This document shows, one piece after another, positions 55,182 to 64,000 of a DNA stretch of 64,000 nt. Position numbers and translations under genes: made by a program. The notes beneath the pieces are model-generated. The model saw only the letters and a program-made list of their open reading frames with translations. It did not search any database and was not told the origin of the DNA. Every line of letters starts with the position of its first letter. Within the stretch, counting starts at the first letter, position 1. The stretch is from Natrinema sp. SYSU A 869 (GTDB lineage Archaea > Halobacteriota > Halobacteria > Halobacteriales > Natrialbaceae): the NCBI RefSeq assembly GCF_019879105.1, contig NZ_CP082249.1, positions 496,001 through 560,000 of the forward strand. Reading direction: 5' to 3'.

Positions 55182-57098
55182 CTACGCTCGTTTCTGAATC
55201 TCCTCGCGCAGGACCTCGCTGACGAGGTCGCCGTCTGCCTTCCCGCGGAGCGCACCCATGCACTCGCCCATGAGTCCCGAGAAAGCCTGCATTCCCTCTT
55301 CTTCGACCTGGCCTTCGTTTCGTTCGACGACCTCAGCGATTGCCTCCCGGACCTCGTCCTCGTCGGCTCCGCCGAGCCCGGCGTCTTCGGCCGCCTCCTC
55401 GGCTGCCCGATCCGGCTCCTCGGCCAGCACCGTGAGCAGGTCCGGAACACCCTCGTTGGGGAGGTCGCCCGCCTCAACCATGAGGAGGACACCCTCGAGG
55501 TGGCCCCGAGTCAGATTCTCGATGGAGACGTCGTCGCGCCGGAGTTCGGTTAGCGTCGACTCGAGCGTGGTCGCGGCCAGCGTGGGGTCGACACCGTCGG
55601 ACGAGTCCGACGAGCCTCCGCTCGCGTCGCTCGCGGAGATTCCGTCGGCGACGACGTCCTCGAACAGCGGCATGTACTCGCCGTAGGCAACCTGTTCGGC
55701 CAGCCCTTCGCCGAGGTCGTACTCGTCCTGGTAGCGATCTACCTTTTCGGTCAGGAGTTCGGGCTCGGGGACCTCGCTCGGATCCGGTTCGACCGACGGG
55801 ACGTCCGTCTCGGGGTACATCCGCGCCGCGCCGGGCAGCGGCCGCAGGTACCGGGTCGTCCCGTCGTCGTTCGCACCGCGGGTCTCCTCGGGGATCCCCT
55901 CGAGTGCGGTTCCCGCGCGCTCTGCGACGGCCTCGATGGCCGACTCCGCGATCTCGGTGTCGGCGGCGACGATCGCGACGGCGTCCTCGGATCCGGCGCC
56001 GACCGCATCGCGAAGGTTGGCGGCCTCGTCCTCCGTAACGCCGTACGCAGGCAGTTCGTCGGTGTGGAAGATGCCGCCCGCGCCGTGGCGCTTCGCGTGA
56101 TCGGAGAACTCGGTTCCGAGCCGGCGGTCGGGCGCGATTTCGCGACCGACGATGCCGTCGAAGCCGTAGAGGGGCACCGCCATCACGGAGCCACCTGAAC
56201 CCAGCGCACCGCCGATGACGCCGCTCTCGGTATCCTCGAACACGTCGGTCACGTCCCGTACGTCACCGACCGACGCCTCGAGAGCCACGAGTTCGTCTCG
56301 GATCTCGACGAGTTCGGCCTGTCGAGCGACCTCGTTGCGCACGATATCGTCGATATCGTCCAAGCTCTGGACACCCTTGATCTCGACGCGCGCGCCCTCC
56401 TCGATGGAGACGTTGACGTCCTGACGAATCGTCCCCAGTCCGCGCTTGACTTTCCCCGTCGAGCGCAACAACATCCCGATCCGTTCGGCCGCTTCGAGGG
56501 CCTGCTCGGGGCTCGAGATGTCCGGGCTCGTCCCGATCTCGACCAGCGGGATTCCCAATCGGTCGAGGCTGTAGCGCACCCCGTCGTCGGTCTCTGCGAC
56601 GCGCTGGGCGCTCTCCTCCTCGAGGAGCATGTCCTCGATGCCGACAGTGCCCTCGCTGGTTTCGATTGCGCCGTCGGTGGCGATCAGCGACGAACGCTGG
56701 AAGCCCGTCGTGTTCGAGCCGTCGACGACGATTTTGCGCATGACGTGGGCCTGATCGACCGGATTCATATCCATCAGCTGGGCGACCTCGAGGGTCGTCT
56801 CGAGGGCTTCCTCGTCCAGCTTGTGGGGTGGTTCGTCGTCCTCCTCGACGAGACAGGTCGTGTCGTAGGCGAGGTACTCGAACTCGCGTTCGACCTTGCT
56901 CTCCTCGACGGCGGCGTCGTCGAGTTCGCCCAGTTCGCTCCGGGTGGGGTGGAGGTAGCGCGTAAATCGGCGCGTCGACTCCTCGGGTTCGCGGAGGTCG
57001 GTCGGACACTGGCAGAACAGCTTCGTCGCCGTATCGAGTTGCTGGTGGATCTCCAGCCCGGCGACGAGTCCGAGAGACTCGTAATCGTAGTCGGCCAT
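55182..57098 (-). CDS. gatE: Glutamyl-tRNA(Gln) amidotransferase subunit E
   Basis: A 638-residue GatE, the archaeal-only subunit that with GatD converts Glu-tRNA(Gln) to Gln-tRNA(Gln). The N-terminus GLVAGLEIHQQLDTATKLFC is the amidotransferase B-like domain with zinc-binding cysteines (FCQCP). The middle has DVNVSIEEGARVEIKGVQSL, and an inserted AspRS-like region with GGIFHTDELPAYGV. The C-terminus is the tRNA-binding YqeY-like domain (AFSGLMGECMGALRGKADGD). Length is typical. The partner gatD is not in this window. Confidence 0.96.
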   Translation of the reverse strand: MADYDYESLGLVAGLEIHQQLDTATKLFCQCPTDLREPEESTRRFTRYLHPTRSELGELDDAAVEESKVEREFEYLAYDTTCLVEEDDEPPHKLDEEALETTLEVAQLMDMNPVDQAHVMRKIVVDGSNTTGFQRSSLIATDGAIETSEGTVGIEDMLLEEESAQRVAETDDGVRYSLDRLGIPLVEIGTSPDISSPEQALEAAERIGMLLRSTGKVKRGLGTIRQDVNVSIEEGARVEIKGVQSLDDIDDIVRNEVARQAELVEIRDELVALEASVGDVRDVTDVFEDTESGVIGGALGSGGSVMAVPLYGFDGIVGREIAPDRRLGTEFSDHAKRHGAGGIFHTDELPAYGVTEDEAANLRDAVGAGSEDAVAIVAADTEIAESAIEAVAERAGTALEGIPEETRGANDDGTTRYLRPLPGAARMYPETDVPSVEPDPSEVPEPELLTEKVDRYQDEYDLGEGLAEQVAYGEYMPLFEDVVADGISASDASGGSSDSSDGVDPTLAATTLESTLTELRRDDVSIENLTRGHLEGVLLMVEAGDLPNEGVPDLLTVLAEEPDRAAEEAAEDAGLGGADEDEVREAIAEVVERNEGQVEEEGMQAFSGLMGECMGALRGKADGDLVSEVLREEIQKRA

Positions 57099-57226
57099 TG
57101 GCGGCCACTCGGTGGCGGAGGGGTAAAAAACCGTCCAGTCCGGCTCGCTACTACGGCCGACTCGTCTCCCGCGACCGACGTGATTACGGCGACCGAAAAC
57201 GGGGCGTCGGAATCCGACGGGACGGA

Positions 57227-57805
57227 TCAGTACCCTGTCTCGGAGTCGGTCGTCTCGTTCCCGGATTCCTGCTCGGTTTCGTTCTCCGTTCCGTTCCCGT
57301 CCTCGTCATTGCCTTCCTGCGGCGAGAGATCGAACCCGTCATCGAACTCGACGTCGCCGCGCATCGCCTCGGGATGGTACTCACAGAAGTACTCGGCGGC
57401 GTCCTCGCTCGCTTCGAACGTCATCGACACGGCCTCGCCGGCCATCTCCGAGGAGTCGGATTCCTCGAGTTCCTCGCCGTCTTCGGATTCGATGATCAGT
57501 TCGTGCTCCGCGCCGTCGACGTTAATCCAGACGAGGTCGTACTCCTGACCGTCCTCGAGATTCAGCGTCGGGTTCTCTTCGCCTTCGATCTCCTGCGGTG
57601 CGATGCCGTACCAGTACTCGGTTCGACCCGCGAGGATGATCGGTTGCCGGTCGGCTCCTTCGTCCTCGCCCTCGTCACTGTGTCCATGATCGTCGTGATC
57701 GCCTTCGGTCTCCTGGGCCGTCACTACGCTCGTCGCACCGGTGACCGCAGCCGTTGCCCCGATGAGTTTGAGTGCCGTTCGCCGCGTTCGTGTAGAGCGG
57801 GTCAT
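57227..57805 (-). CDS. Halocyanin-like cupredoxin (Tat-exported)
   Basis: A 192-residue blue-copper-like protein. The Tat-type N-terminus (RTRRTALKLIGATAAVTGAT) is followed by a His/Asp/Glu-rich linker. Likely copper ligands are a histidine in VDGAEHELIIE (about 101), and Cys141, His144 and Met148 in YFCEYHPEAMRG. A long acidic Asn/Glu/Thr-rich tail follows. Its role is probably electron transfer outside the membrane, perhaps to an oxidase, but the redox partner is unknown. The ATG at 57805 is the natural start; a longer frame to 58255 reads through the gap. Confidence 0.88.
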   Translation of the reverse strand: MTRSTRTRRTALKLIGATAAVTGATSVVTAQETEGDHDDHGHSDEGEDEGADRQPIILAGRTEYWYGIAPQEIEGEENPTLNLEDGQEYDLVWINVDGAEHELIIESEDGEELEESDSSEMAGEAVSMTFEASEDAAEYFCEYHPEAMRGDVEFDDGFDLSPQEGNDEDGNGTENETEQESGNETTDSETGY

Positions 57806-58055
57806 GCATTGTGCCCGACGTCCACGGCGAAGAAAAAGACGTGCTCCCGTTTCTCGAGACAGAACGCGGTTTGACGGTGGAACCGTCGATAGCCACTCCC
57901 TAGCGACTGATTGGTACCGCTCGTCGGGCCGCCGGAAAACCGCACTGAGACGCGACGATTCCGACCGCTCGACTCGCGGTTCAGTTTCCCCGATCGAGCG
58001 CCGCTCGCGTAAATCACCGCTTGCACGCTCGAGCGGCCCTGGCGGCCGGTACCGT

Positions 58056-59438
58056 TCACCGTTCGCTGCCGTCAGTCGTCGAATCGATCTGCGTCGACGA
58101 TTGCGACCGCGATCGCGATCGACTTCCGCTAACCGTCGAGAGCGCCTCAAGTACGCGACTTCCGGGGACTTCGAGTCCTCGTTCTCGGTAGGCCTCGTAG
58201 CGCTCTCGAGCCGCGCCGCCAGCGAAGTTCCGCTCGGCGAACGGTCGCGTCTCAACCAGGACGAGCGCGTCCGTCTCGTCGAGGGTCTCGAGGAGGGACT
58301 GGTTGCCGGACCCTACCACGAAATCCGCGAGGATCGTCGCATCGGCATCCCGAATCAGCGACGCAACGCTCTGACGCTCCGTCGAGGAGAGTTGAGCGAA
58401 CGGCTCGGTCTCGACGGTATCGACCCCGATCGATCGGGCCGTCTCCGCTGCCGCATCGCCCCTGGAGACCGGGCCGAGCGTGACCTCGAGTCCCGCGGCC
58501 GCGAGTCGTGCGACGACGCCGGCAGCGGCCGTTCCCGTGCCCAGCACGTGCACTCGATCCGGGAGTGGCGTCGCCTGCCGGTCGGCCGCAAACGCGGTCA
58601 CCGTTTCGGTCCCCGTCACCGGATTTGGCGTGACGACCGCGTTCGCCTCGAACGAGTCCGCGAGCGCGTCGCCGGTCAGCACCTCCGAGGGCGGCCCATC
58701 CCGGCTGACCACCCCGTCGGCGAGCACTACGAGCCGATCGCAGTACCGCGCCGCCAGATCCAGGTCGTGAATCGCCGCGACTATGGTTCGGCCCCCATCA
58801 ACCAGTTCGCGGACCAACTCGAGCGTCTCGACCTGATGATTGATATCGAGACTGGCAGTCGGCTCGTCGAGCAGCATGACCGGCGTTGCCTGAGCGATCG
58901 CTCGCGCCAGCACGACGCGCTGGCGCTGACCGCCGCTGACCTCGTCGATCGGTCGGTCGGCCAGGTCGGCCGTGCGCGTCCGCTTGAGGGCACGCTTGAC
59001 AGCGTCGTGATCTTCGGGCGTCGGCGAGGAGAACCGCGAGCGATGTGGATGGCGGCCCATCTCGACGACGTCCCGGACAGGGAACGAAAACGAGAGCGTC
59101 GTATCTTGGGGGACCACTGAGACGAGCCGACTCGAGGCCCGTGACGAGATATTGTGGATATCGACGTCATCGATCGCGACGGTCCCGGAATCGGGCTCGA
59201 GCGCGCCGCTGATGAGGCGAAGCAGCGTCGTCTTTCCCGCCCCGTTCGGGCCGACGAAGCCGACGAACTCGCCCGGTTCGATCGTAAGGGAGACGTCCTC
59301 GAGCACCGAGAGATCGCCGAACGACAGTGAGCAGTCGTCGACGGTGATCGTCACTGGCTCGGTCGCCGTCCCTGACTCGGTCGCCGCCCCCGACTCGGAT
59401 CCGGATTCCTCGGCTTCGCGACGGTGGGGGCCGGTCAT
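58056..59438 (-). CDS. btuD: BtuD-type cobalamin/heme ABC ATPase with Rossmann-like C-terminal domain
   Basis: A 460-residue ATPase of the cobalamin/iron-chelate import class. Walker A is GPNGAGKT (63-70), the signature VSGGQ (167-171) and Walker B VMLLDEP (187-193). Beyond the ATPase (about residue 285) there is an extra domain with a nucleotide-binding-like [20 protein letters not shown] (297-316) and [20 protein letters not shown]-like later part. It overlaps btuC by four bases, so both come from one message. Substrate (vitamin B12 or another corrinoid) is assigned by family. Confidence 0.88.
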   Translation of the reverse strand: MTGPHRREAEESGSESGAATESGTATEPVTITVDDCSLSFGDLSVLEDVSLTIEPGEFVGFVGPNGAGKTTLLRLISGALEPDSGTVAIDDVDIHNISSRASSRLVSVVPQDTTLSFSFPVRDVVEMGRHPHRSRFSSPTPEDHDAVKRALKRTRTADLADRPIDEVSGGQRQRVVLARAIAQATPVMLLDEPTASLDINHQVETLELVRELVDGGRTIVAAIHDLDLAARYCDRLVVLADGVVSRDGPPSEVLTGDALADSFEANAVVTPNPVTGTETVTAFAADRQATPLPDRVHVLGTGTAAAGVVARLAAAGLEVTLGPVSRGDAAAETARSIGVDTVETEPFAQLSSTERQSVASLIRDADATILADFVVGSGNQSLLETLDETDALVLVETRPFAERNFAGGAARERYEAYRERGLEVPGSRVLEALSTVSGSRSRSRSQSSTQIDSTTDGSER

Positions 59439-60532
59439 AGCGAATGCACCTCCTGACGGGTGAGTAGAAACAGGAAGAACGGCGCGCCGAGTGCCGCCGT
59501 GATGATACCGACCGGAACGACGGCCGGTCCGGTTCGGGCGAGCGTGTCAGTCGCGACCAGAAACGACGCGCCGGCGAGTGCACTGGTTGGCAACAGGATC
59601 CGGTGGTCTGGACCAACAATCAACCGCATGATGTGTGGGACGACGAGCCCGACGAAGCCGATGATGCCCGCGACCGCGACGCCGGCAGCGGTGACGATAG
59701 TCGCCACCGTGAGCAGGAGGAGTTTGGTCCGTTCGACCTCGATGCCAAGGTGGTGAGCGTCCTCTTCGCCGAGGAGCAAGACGTTCAGCTCCCGCCGGAA
59801 CGCACAGAGCACGAGGACGCCGACCAGCGTGATCGGCAAGGCGAACTGCACGTCGCTCCACTGGCTGTTGTTGAGATGCCCCATCATCCAGAAGACGGCC
59901 TCCCTGAGCGAGTCGCCGCTGTGGACGAGCATGTAGGAGATCATTGCGCCGAGAAAGGCTTGGACCGCAACGCCCGCGAGCAACAGCGTCGCGACCGGCG
60001 TTCGCCCGCCGTCGGTCGCGATCGCGTAGACGAGAAATGCCGTCCCGAGTGCACCGACGAATGCAGAGAGATGGAGGCTGCCGAACGGGATCAGCGACGG
60101 AAACGCGATCGCGGCGACCGCCCCCGCGGCGGCACCGGACGACACGCCGATGATCGACGGATCCGCCAGGGGATTTCGAAAGAACCCCTGCATCACCGTC
60201 CCCGCAGCGGCGAGTGCGAGGCCGATCGTCGCCGCGAGCGCGATGCGGGGCAACCGAATGTCCGCGACGATGATCTGACGCGTCGCTGGCACGTCAAAGG
60301 AAAAGACCGCAGCGTACTCGATTCCGGGGACCGGAACCGAGACGCCGAGGATGGGGACCGACGCGCTACCGACCGTCACACCGGCGGGGACGACGATCGC
60401 GTTCAGCATCGCCATCGCGACCGTGAGGAGGTCGATCCTGACCGGGCCGAGTGCAGCGCTGGCGAGGACAACGGTAACGAGCAGGACGACTAACCCGGCC
60501 AACCACGCCGCCGTTCGGGCCGGTCGATACAT
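59435..60532 (-). CDS. btuC: BtuC-type cobalamin ABC permease
   Basis: A 365-residue permease with about ten membrane segments. Family features are [40 protein letters not shown] and the second-half [20 protein letters not shown], the FecCD signatures. It carries the cobalamin or siderophore from BtuF across the membrane. The ATG at 60532 lies about 28 bases from the palindromic CAAATATTTG at 60556-60565. Its stop overlaps the btuD start by four bases. Confidence 0.93.
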   Translation of the reverse strand: MYRPARTAAWLAGLVVLLVTVVLASAALGPVRIDLLTVAMAMLNAIVVPAGVTVGSASVPILGVSVPVPGIEYAAVFSFDVPATRQIIVADIRLPRIALAATIGLALAAAGTVMQGFFRNPLADPSIIGVSSGAAAGAVAAIAFPSLIPFGSLHLSAFVGALGTAFLVYAIATDGGRTPVATLLLAGVAVQAFLGAMISYMLVHSGDSLREAVFWMMGHLNNSQWSDVQFALPITLVGVLVLCAFRRELNVLLLGEEDAHHLGIEVERTKLLLLTVATIVTAAGVAVAGIIGFVGLVVPHIMRLIVGPDHRILLPTSALAGASFLVATDTLARTGPAVVPVGIITAALGAPFFLFLLTRQEVHSL

Positions 60533-60555
60533 ATGACAACCAATCTTGCAGTAGG

Positions 60556-60565
60556 CAAATATTTG
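60556..60565. promoter_or_regulatory. Palindromic TATA box shared by btuC and btuF
   Basis: CAAATATTTG is a perfect palindrome midway between the divergent start codons: 28 bases from the btuC ATG (60532) and 30 from the btuF ATG (60591). Either strand reads as an acceptable archaeal TATA element, so one site could place two leaderless transcripts. The whole intergenic gap is only 58 bases. Confidence 0.65.
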
Positions 60566-60590
60566 TTGAAGTAGAGTGGAGGATGGAGCG

Positions 60591-61655
60591 ATGCAGCGAC
60601 ACCTATCCGTTTTCCTGGCCGTTCTGATCGCCGTTTCCGCGTTCGCGCCTGTTACAGCCGGGCAGTCGAACGGCGAAACCGAATCGACCCTCGAGTGCGA
60701 GTTTCCGCTCGAGGTGACCGACGCCACAGGCGAGACGATCACGCTCGAGGAACCGCCCGACTCGGTCGTGGCGCTCCAGCCGAGCGATGCCCAGACGGTG
60801 TTCGAGATCGGTGCCGAGGATCGCCTCGTGGGACTGCCGGACAACCCGGCGACGAGCGATCTCGAGATCGGTGACCGAACGGCCGTCACCGACACGTACC
60901 AACTCGTTCCCGAACGGGTCGTCGATCTCGACCCCGACCTCGTTCTGGCCGCCAATGCGACGGACGAGGGGAACGTCGAACAACTCCGCAACGCCGGCCT
61001 CACCGTCTATCACTTCGCGGATGCCGAATCGCTCGACGACGTTCGCGAAAACGTCCTGACGACCGGCGAACTCACCGGCGAGTGCGACGGTGCCGAGGAG
61101 ACCGTCGACCGGATGGACGAGCGACTCGAGATCGTCGATCGAGCGCTCGAGGGGACTGACCGACCGCTGGCGTACTACGCGATGGGCGACGGCTACACCG
61201 CCGGCTCGGGCACGTTCATCCACGAAGCGATGACGACGGCTGGCGTCGAAAACATGGCGGACCGTGCCGGAATTCAGGGCTACGGCACGATCAATCCCGA
61301 AACGGTCGTTAACGAGAACCCCGACTGGATCATCTATCCCGACGACAGGGAGGAGCCGCCGATTCACGAGTCGGTCCGGGCGACGACGGCATACCAAGAG
61401 GACAACGTCCTCGCCGTCAACGCGAATCAGATGAGCCAACCGGCCCCGCAGATCGTCGACGCGATCGTGGCGATCGTCGAAACGGTCCACCCCGAGGCCT
61501 ATGAACAGGCGAGCGACGAACTCGAGGCGTCCGACGAGAGCGCTGCCGATGACGGCAACGAATCGGATGAGGAAAGCGCTATTCCCGGATTCGGAGTGTC
61601 TGTCGCCCTCGTTGCAGTGCTGGCAGTGACCGGATTCATCGCGCGGAATCGATAA
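60591..61655 (+). CDS. btuF: BtuF-type cobalamin-binding protein with PGF-CTERM anchor
   Basis: A 354-residue extracellular binding protein of the periplasmic-binding (TroA-like) fold. After a Sec signal (about residues 1-26, [18 protein letters not shown]) the domain shows [40 protein letters not shown] and [20 protein letters not shown]. The C-terminus has an acidic linker and the PGF-CTERM tripartite tail ([20 protein letters not shown] then RNR), which an archaeosortase is expected to cut and lipid-anchor. It faces away from btuC and btuD. Confidence 0.92.
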   Translation: MQRHLSVFLAVLIAVSAFAPVTAGQSNGETESTLECEFPLEVTDATGETITLEEPPDSVVALQPSDAQTVFEIGAEDRLVGLPDNPATSDLEIGDRTAVTDTYQLVPERVVDLDPDLVLAANATDEGNVEQLRNAGLTVYHFADAESLDDVRENVLTTGELTGECDGAEETVDRMDERLEIVDRALEGTDRPLAYYAMGDGYTAGSGTFIHEAMTTAGVENMADRAGIQGYGTINPETVVNENPDWIIYPDDREEPPIHESVRATTAYQEDNVLAVNANQMSQPAPQIVDAIVAIVETVHPEAYEQASDELEASDESAADDGNESDEESAIPGFGVSVALVAVLAVTGFIARNR

Positions 61656-61731
61656 GACTGGTCCGCTGGTTCCGTTCGCTCGACGTATCGTTTTGAAAAG
61701 CGTTTACTCGCCGGACCTCCCAGGAAAGTGC

Positions 61732-62013
61732 ATGGTCGAGAACGTCATCTGGCCCGCCTATCTCGATGCGGCCCTCTCGCGGGCCGAGGGACGGCGCGTG
61801 TCCGAGGACCTGGCAGTCGAGGAGCCGACGGTCGACGAGATCGCGAAGGCCGTCCAGCAGATCGGGTACGATGCCACGATCGAGCGAGACAAGTCCTACT
61901 CTCGAGAGCACTGGGCCGATCGGGGCCGGGTCGTCGTCCGCGGGGCCGACGATTCGACGAAAAACGACCTCGTACAGGCCGTCGCGGCGTACGTCGTCGC
62001 GATGCGTGAGTAA
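61732..62013 (+). CDS. srp19: Signal recognition particle 19 kDa protein (SRP19)
   Basis: A 93-residue SRP19, which binds 7S RNA and helps SRP54 join the particle. It has the family core [20 protein letters not shown], then [20 protein letters not shown] and [20 protein letters not shown]. The ATG at 61732 ([10 protein letters not shown]) is the natural start. The gar1 gene begins two bases after its TAA, so both are co-translated. Confidence 0.95.
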   Translation: MVENVIWPAYLDAALSRAEGRRVSEDLAVEEPTVDEIAKAVQQIGYDATIERDKSYSREHWADRGRVVVRGADDSTKNDLVQAVAAYVVAMRE

Positions 62014-62014
62014 C

Positions 62015-62275
62015 ATGCGCCGGGTTGGCGCAGTCGTCCGTACCGCACAGGGGCTCGCGATCTTGCGGGCGGACGAGGTTGACGGTGACGGGCCTACCAC
62101 CGATATCGAGGTCCACCGCGACGAGATCGGCACGATGGTCATCGATGACGATCTCGAGACGGTCGGCCGCGTCGTCGACGTCTTCGGGCCCGTCTCGCGG
62201 CCCTATCTGGCGGTGACGCCCGATGACGGCGTTCACCTGCCGTCGCTGGTCGGATCGACGCTGTACACACGGTAG
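62015..62275 (+). CDS. gar1: H/ACA RNA-protein complex subunit Gar1
   Basis: An 86-residue Gar1, part of the pseudouridylation complex that modifies rRNA. It is a small beta-barrel: MRRVGAVVRTAQGLAILRAD, then ETVGRVVDVFGPVSRPYLAV and DGVHLPSLVGSTLYTR. The VxDVFGPVxxPY element is the family signature. It directly follows srp19, a common pairing in haloarchaea. Confidence 0.94.
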   Translation: MRRVGAVVRTAQGLAILRADEVDGDGPTTDIEVHRDEIGTMVIDDDLETVGRVVDVFGPVSRPYLAVTPDDGVHLPSLVGSTLYTR

Positions 62276-62425
62276 CGTCCAGACCGTTCGGCCGTCGATC
62301 ATCCGACCGTCCGGCTGTCCGGCCGTTCCTGTCCGGGTTCGGTCCGCTCGGTCCAGAGATTCGGCCGCAGTTTTCGCGAACGCGGAGTGGAAAAACCAAT
62401 AGGAGCGGGGTGCAAACGCCGCGCT

Positions 62426-63520
62426 ATGAACGACCGAACCCGGATCCTCGCCGCAGTCGGCGCGACGGTCCTCCTGTTTCTCGGCGTCCAGCTCGGCGCG
62501 CTGGCGTTGGTCGACCCGTTCAGCGAATCGGGCCGGCAGGCCGTCGAGAATCCCGAGGATCCGACCAATAGTATCCTCTACGTCGGCGTCATGCTCGTCG
62601 CGACCGGGCTCATGCTCGCCGCGTTCAAGTACGACCTCGACTGGCTCATCAGGCTCTTGCTTATCGGCGTCAGCGTGATGATCTCGTGGTACGTCTTCGC
62701 CGAACTCGTCCCCTCGATTGTCGGACCGTTCGTCTCGAACGGGGTTGCAAGTGGCCTTGCAATCGTCGCCTCGCTGGCCGTCGGGGGCGCACTGCTGTGG
62801 TATCCCGAGTGGTACGTTATCGACAGCGCGGGCGTGATCATGGGGGGCGGTGCCGCCGCCCTGTTCGGGATCAGCTTCGGCCTCCTCCCCGCACTGCTAT
62901 TGCTCTCCGTGCTCGCGATTTATGACGCCATCAGCGTCTACGGCACCGAACACATGCTCGACCTCGCCGAGGGCGTCATGGACCTCAAGATCCCCGTCGT
63001 GCTCGTCATCCCAATGACGCTCTCGTATTCATACCTCGCGGCCGGCAGCACTGACGACGTCCTCGAGGACGGCGGCACTGAGACTGAGACTGAGGCCGAG
63101 ACCAACGGCGATATCCCCAGTGATACTCCCGGCAACGACACCACTGACGAGACGACCGGCGGTGCAGCCCAAACCGACGATACTGCCACGGCCGAAAACG
63201 ACGGCCAGACCGAGGAGGGCGCGCTCGATCGCGACGCGCTGTTCATCGGCCTCGGCGACGCCGTCATTCCGACGGTCCTCGTCGCCAGTGCAGCCGCCTT
63301 CCTCGACGTCGGAACCCTCGCCGTCCCCGTTATCACGCTGAACCTGCCGGCACTCGGCGCGGCGCTCGGAACGATCGCCGGCCTGCTCGCGCTCATGTAC
63401 ATGGTGCTCGAGGGGCGAGCCCATGCCGGACTGCCGCTGCTCAACGGCGGTGCAATCGGTGGCTACCTGCTCGGCGCGCTCGCGAGCGGGCTCTCGCTCG
63501 CCGCCGCGATCGGCCTCTGA
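62426..63520 (+). CDS. Presenilin-type intramembrane aspartyl protease (PSH)
   Basis: A 364-residue membrane protease with about nine hydrophobic segments. The two catalytic aspartates are in AIYDAISVY (D167) and FIGLGDAVIPT (D278), and AGLPLLNGG near the C-terminus stands for the PAL motif. Between the two catalytic segments lies an acidic, Thr-rich linker (about residues 207-268) that is likely disordered. The archaeal homologues (PSH) cut membrane-spanning helices; natural substrates are unknown. The ATG at 62426 is used over an earlier in-frame start. Confidence 0.92.
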   Translation: MNDRTRILAAVGATVLLFLGVQLGALALVDPFSESGRQAVENPEDPTNSILYVGVMLVATGLMLAAFKYDLDWLIRLLLIGVSVMISWYVFAELVPSIVGPFVSNGVASGLAIVASLAVGGALLWYPEWYVIDSAGVIMGGGAAALFGISFGLLPALLLLSVLAIYDAISVYGTEHMLDLAEGVMDLKIPVVLVIPMTLSYSYLAAGSTDDVLEDGGTETETEAETNGDIPSDTPGNDTTDETTGGAAQTDDTATAENDGQTEEGALDRDALFIGLGDAVIPTVLVASAAAFLDVGTLAVPVITLNLPALGAALGTIAGLLALMYMVLEGRAHAGLPLLNGGAIGGYLLGALASGLSLAAAIGL

Positions 63521-63594
63521 ACGTAATCGTGAAATCGCGGGTCACATCGGTATCGCGTCGCCGAGAATTGCCGGCCGTCGATCACCGATCTCGT

Positions 63595-64000
63595 TCACTC
63601 CTCGTCGCCGTCCCCACCGTTCTCGACGATATCGACTTCGAGGTCGTCGTAGCTCTCGAGGCCGCGGATCAGCGTATCGATTCGCTCTCGCTCCGACCCG
63701 CCGGGAAGGACATTGTCGGCGGGGTAGACGGCGGCCACGACGATGTGGTCGTCTTCATGTTCGCGCTGGACGATCTCGAGGACGACATCGACTTCGTATT
63801 CATCTTGTAGCATCGCCGTACCGGCGTACGACTGCAACGAAAAGCGTTCGCCCAGCGCCTCGAGCGCGCGGCCGCCGACGGCCCGGTCGATCTCGAGTCC
63901 CTTGTAGTCGTTCTGAAGGCGACTGGCGATCTCCCGGTTCGAGAGGTCGCTGACCGGGTTGAAGTCCTCGTCACCGACGCGGACCTGCGGTGTCGTGAGC
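63595..64000 (-). CDS. Partial gene, unknown acidic protein
   Basis: The gene continues beyond the window end; the visible part has 134 residues in one frame. It contains NPVSDLSNREIASRLQNDYK, RALEALGERFSLQSYAGTAM and VLEIVQREHEDDHIVVAAVY, ending in an acidic tail. The start codon lies outside. No family is recognised with confidence; it is a soluble alpha/beta protein by composition. It is convergent with the presenilin-type gene. Confidence 0.68.
   Translation of the reverse strand, partial: LTTPQVRVGDEDFNPVSDLSNREIASRLQNDYKGLEIDRAVGGRALEALGERFSLQSYAGTAMLQDEYEVDVVLEIVQREHEDDHIVVAAVYPADNVLPGGSERERIDTLIRGLESYDDLEVDIVENGGDGDEE

Noticed and set aside
57227-58255. A 342-residue protein with the cupredoxin as its C-terminal half
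   Set aside because: The upstream half is arginine-rich and not protein-like. The Tat signal starts at 57805.

Overview
This window is a stretch of haloarchaeal chromosome. The proteins are acidic, the base composition is GC-rich, genes are preceded by archaeal TATA boxes (often 25-30 bases before the start codon, implying leaderless mRNA), and many families are haloarchaeal: HalOD1, HTH_10, CetZ, halocyanin-like cupredoxin, dodecin, S17e, GatE, PGF-CTERM anchoring and Tat lipoproteins. A member of the Natrialbales/Halobacteriales is likely; the genus is not claimed.

Layout. 0-9.7 kb: S17e, asd, an HTH_10 regulator with a HalOD1 protein, a stress protein, a 2-hydroxyacid dehydrogenase, a frame-broken geranylgeranyl reductase, oxidase subunit III and Mn-catalase. 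9.7-13.6 kb: a terminal oxidase locus (long subunit I with a frame break, a membrane partner, divergent subunit II), followed by a gene-free stretch holding a multi-arm inverted-repeat structure that may be an RNA. 14.7-20.3 kb: a complete rRNA operon on the minus strand (16S, tRNA-Ala, 23S, 5S) with tandem promoters, two bulge-helix-bulge processing stems and a terminator hairpin. 20.6-33.4 kb: a beta-propeller protein, membrane proteins, a decayed ABC ATPase, hisD, an IscA-type protein, dodecin, an aminotransferase, universal stress proteins and an MscS channel. 33.6-42.4 kb: a TrmB-type regulator, a sugar ABC transporter, a Gfo/Idh/MocA dehydrogenase and a sugar isomerase/epimerase, which together look like one carbohydrate uptake and breakdown locus. 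42.7-44.3 kb: gene-poor accessory DNA with a lipoprotein gene. 44.3-48.5 kb: CetZ and two pterin/folate genes (mptE, folP). 48.5-50.5 kb: an Orc1/Cdc6 gene and, on its upstream side, a replication origin with four ORB-like repeats and AT-rich DNA. 50.6-64 kb: an RNA methyltransferase, an EamA exporter with a divergent AsnC regulator, gatE, a cupredoxin, the btuCD/btuF uptake system, SRP19-gar1, a presenilin-type protease and a partial gene.

How it fits together. The rRNA operon lies about 30 kb from the origin and is transcribed away from it. Three otherwise well-preserved genes (geranylgeranyl reductase, oxidase subunit I, a zinc-ribbon protein) each carry a one-base loss in or beside a short G/C run; the shared signature suggests sequencing error rather than real decay. 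The ABC ATPase remnant at 23 kb, by contrast, is truly degraded.
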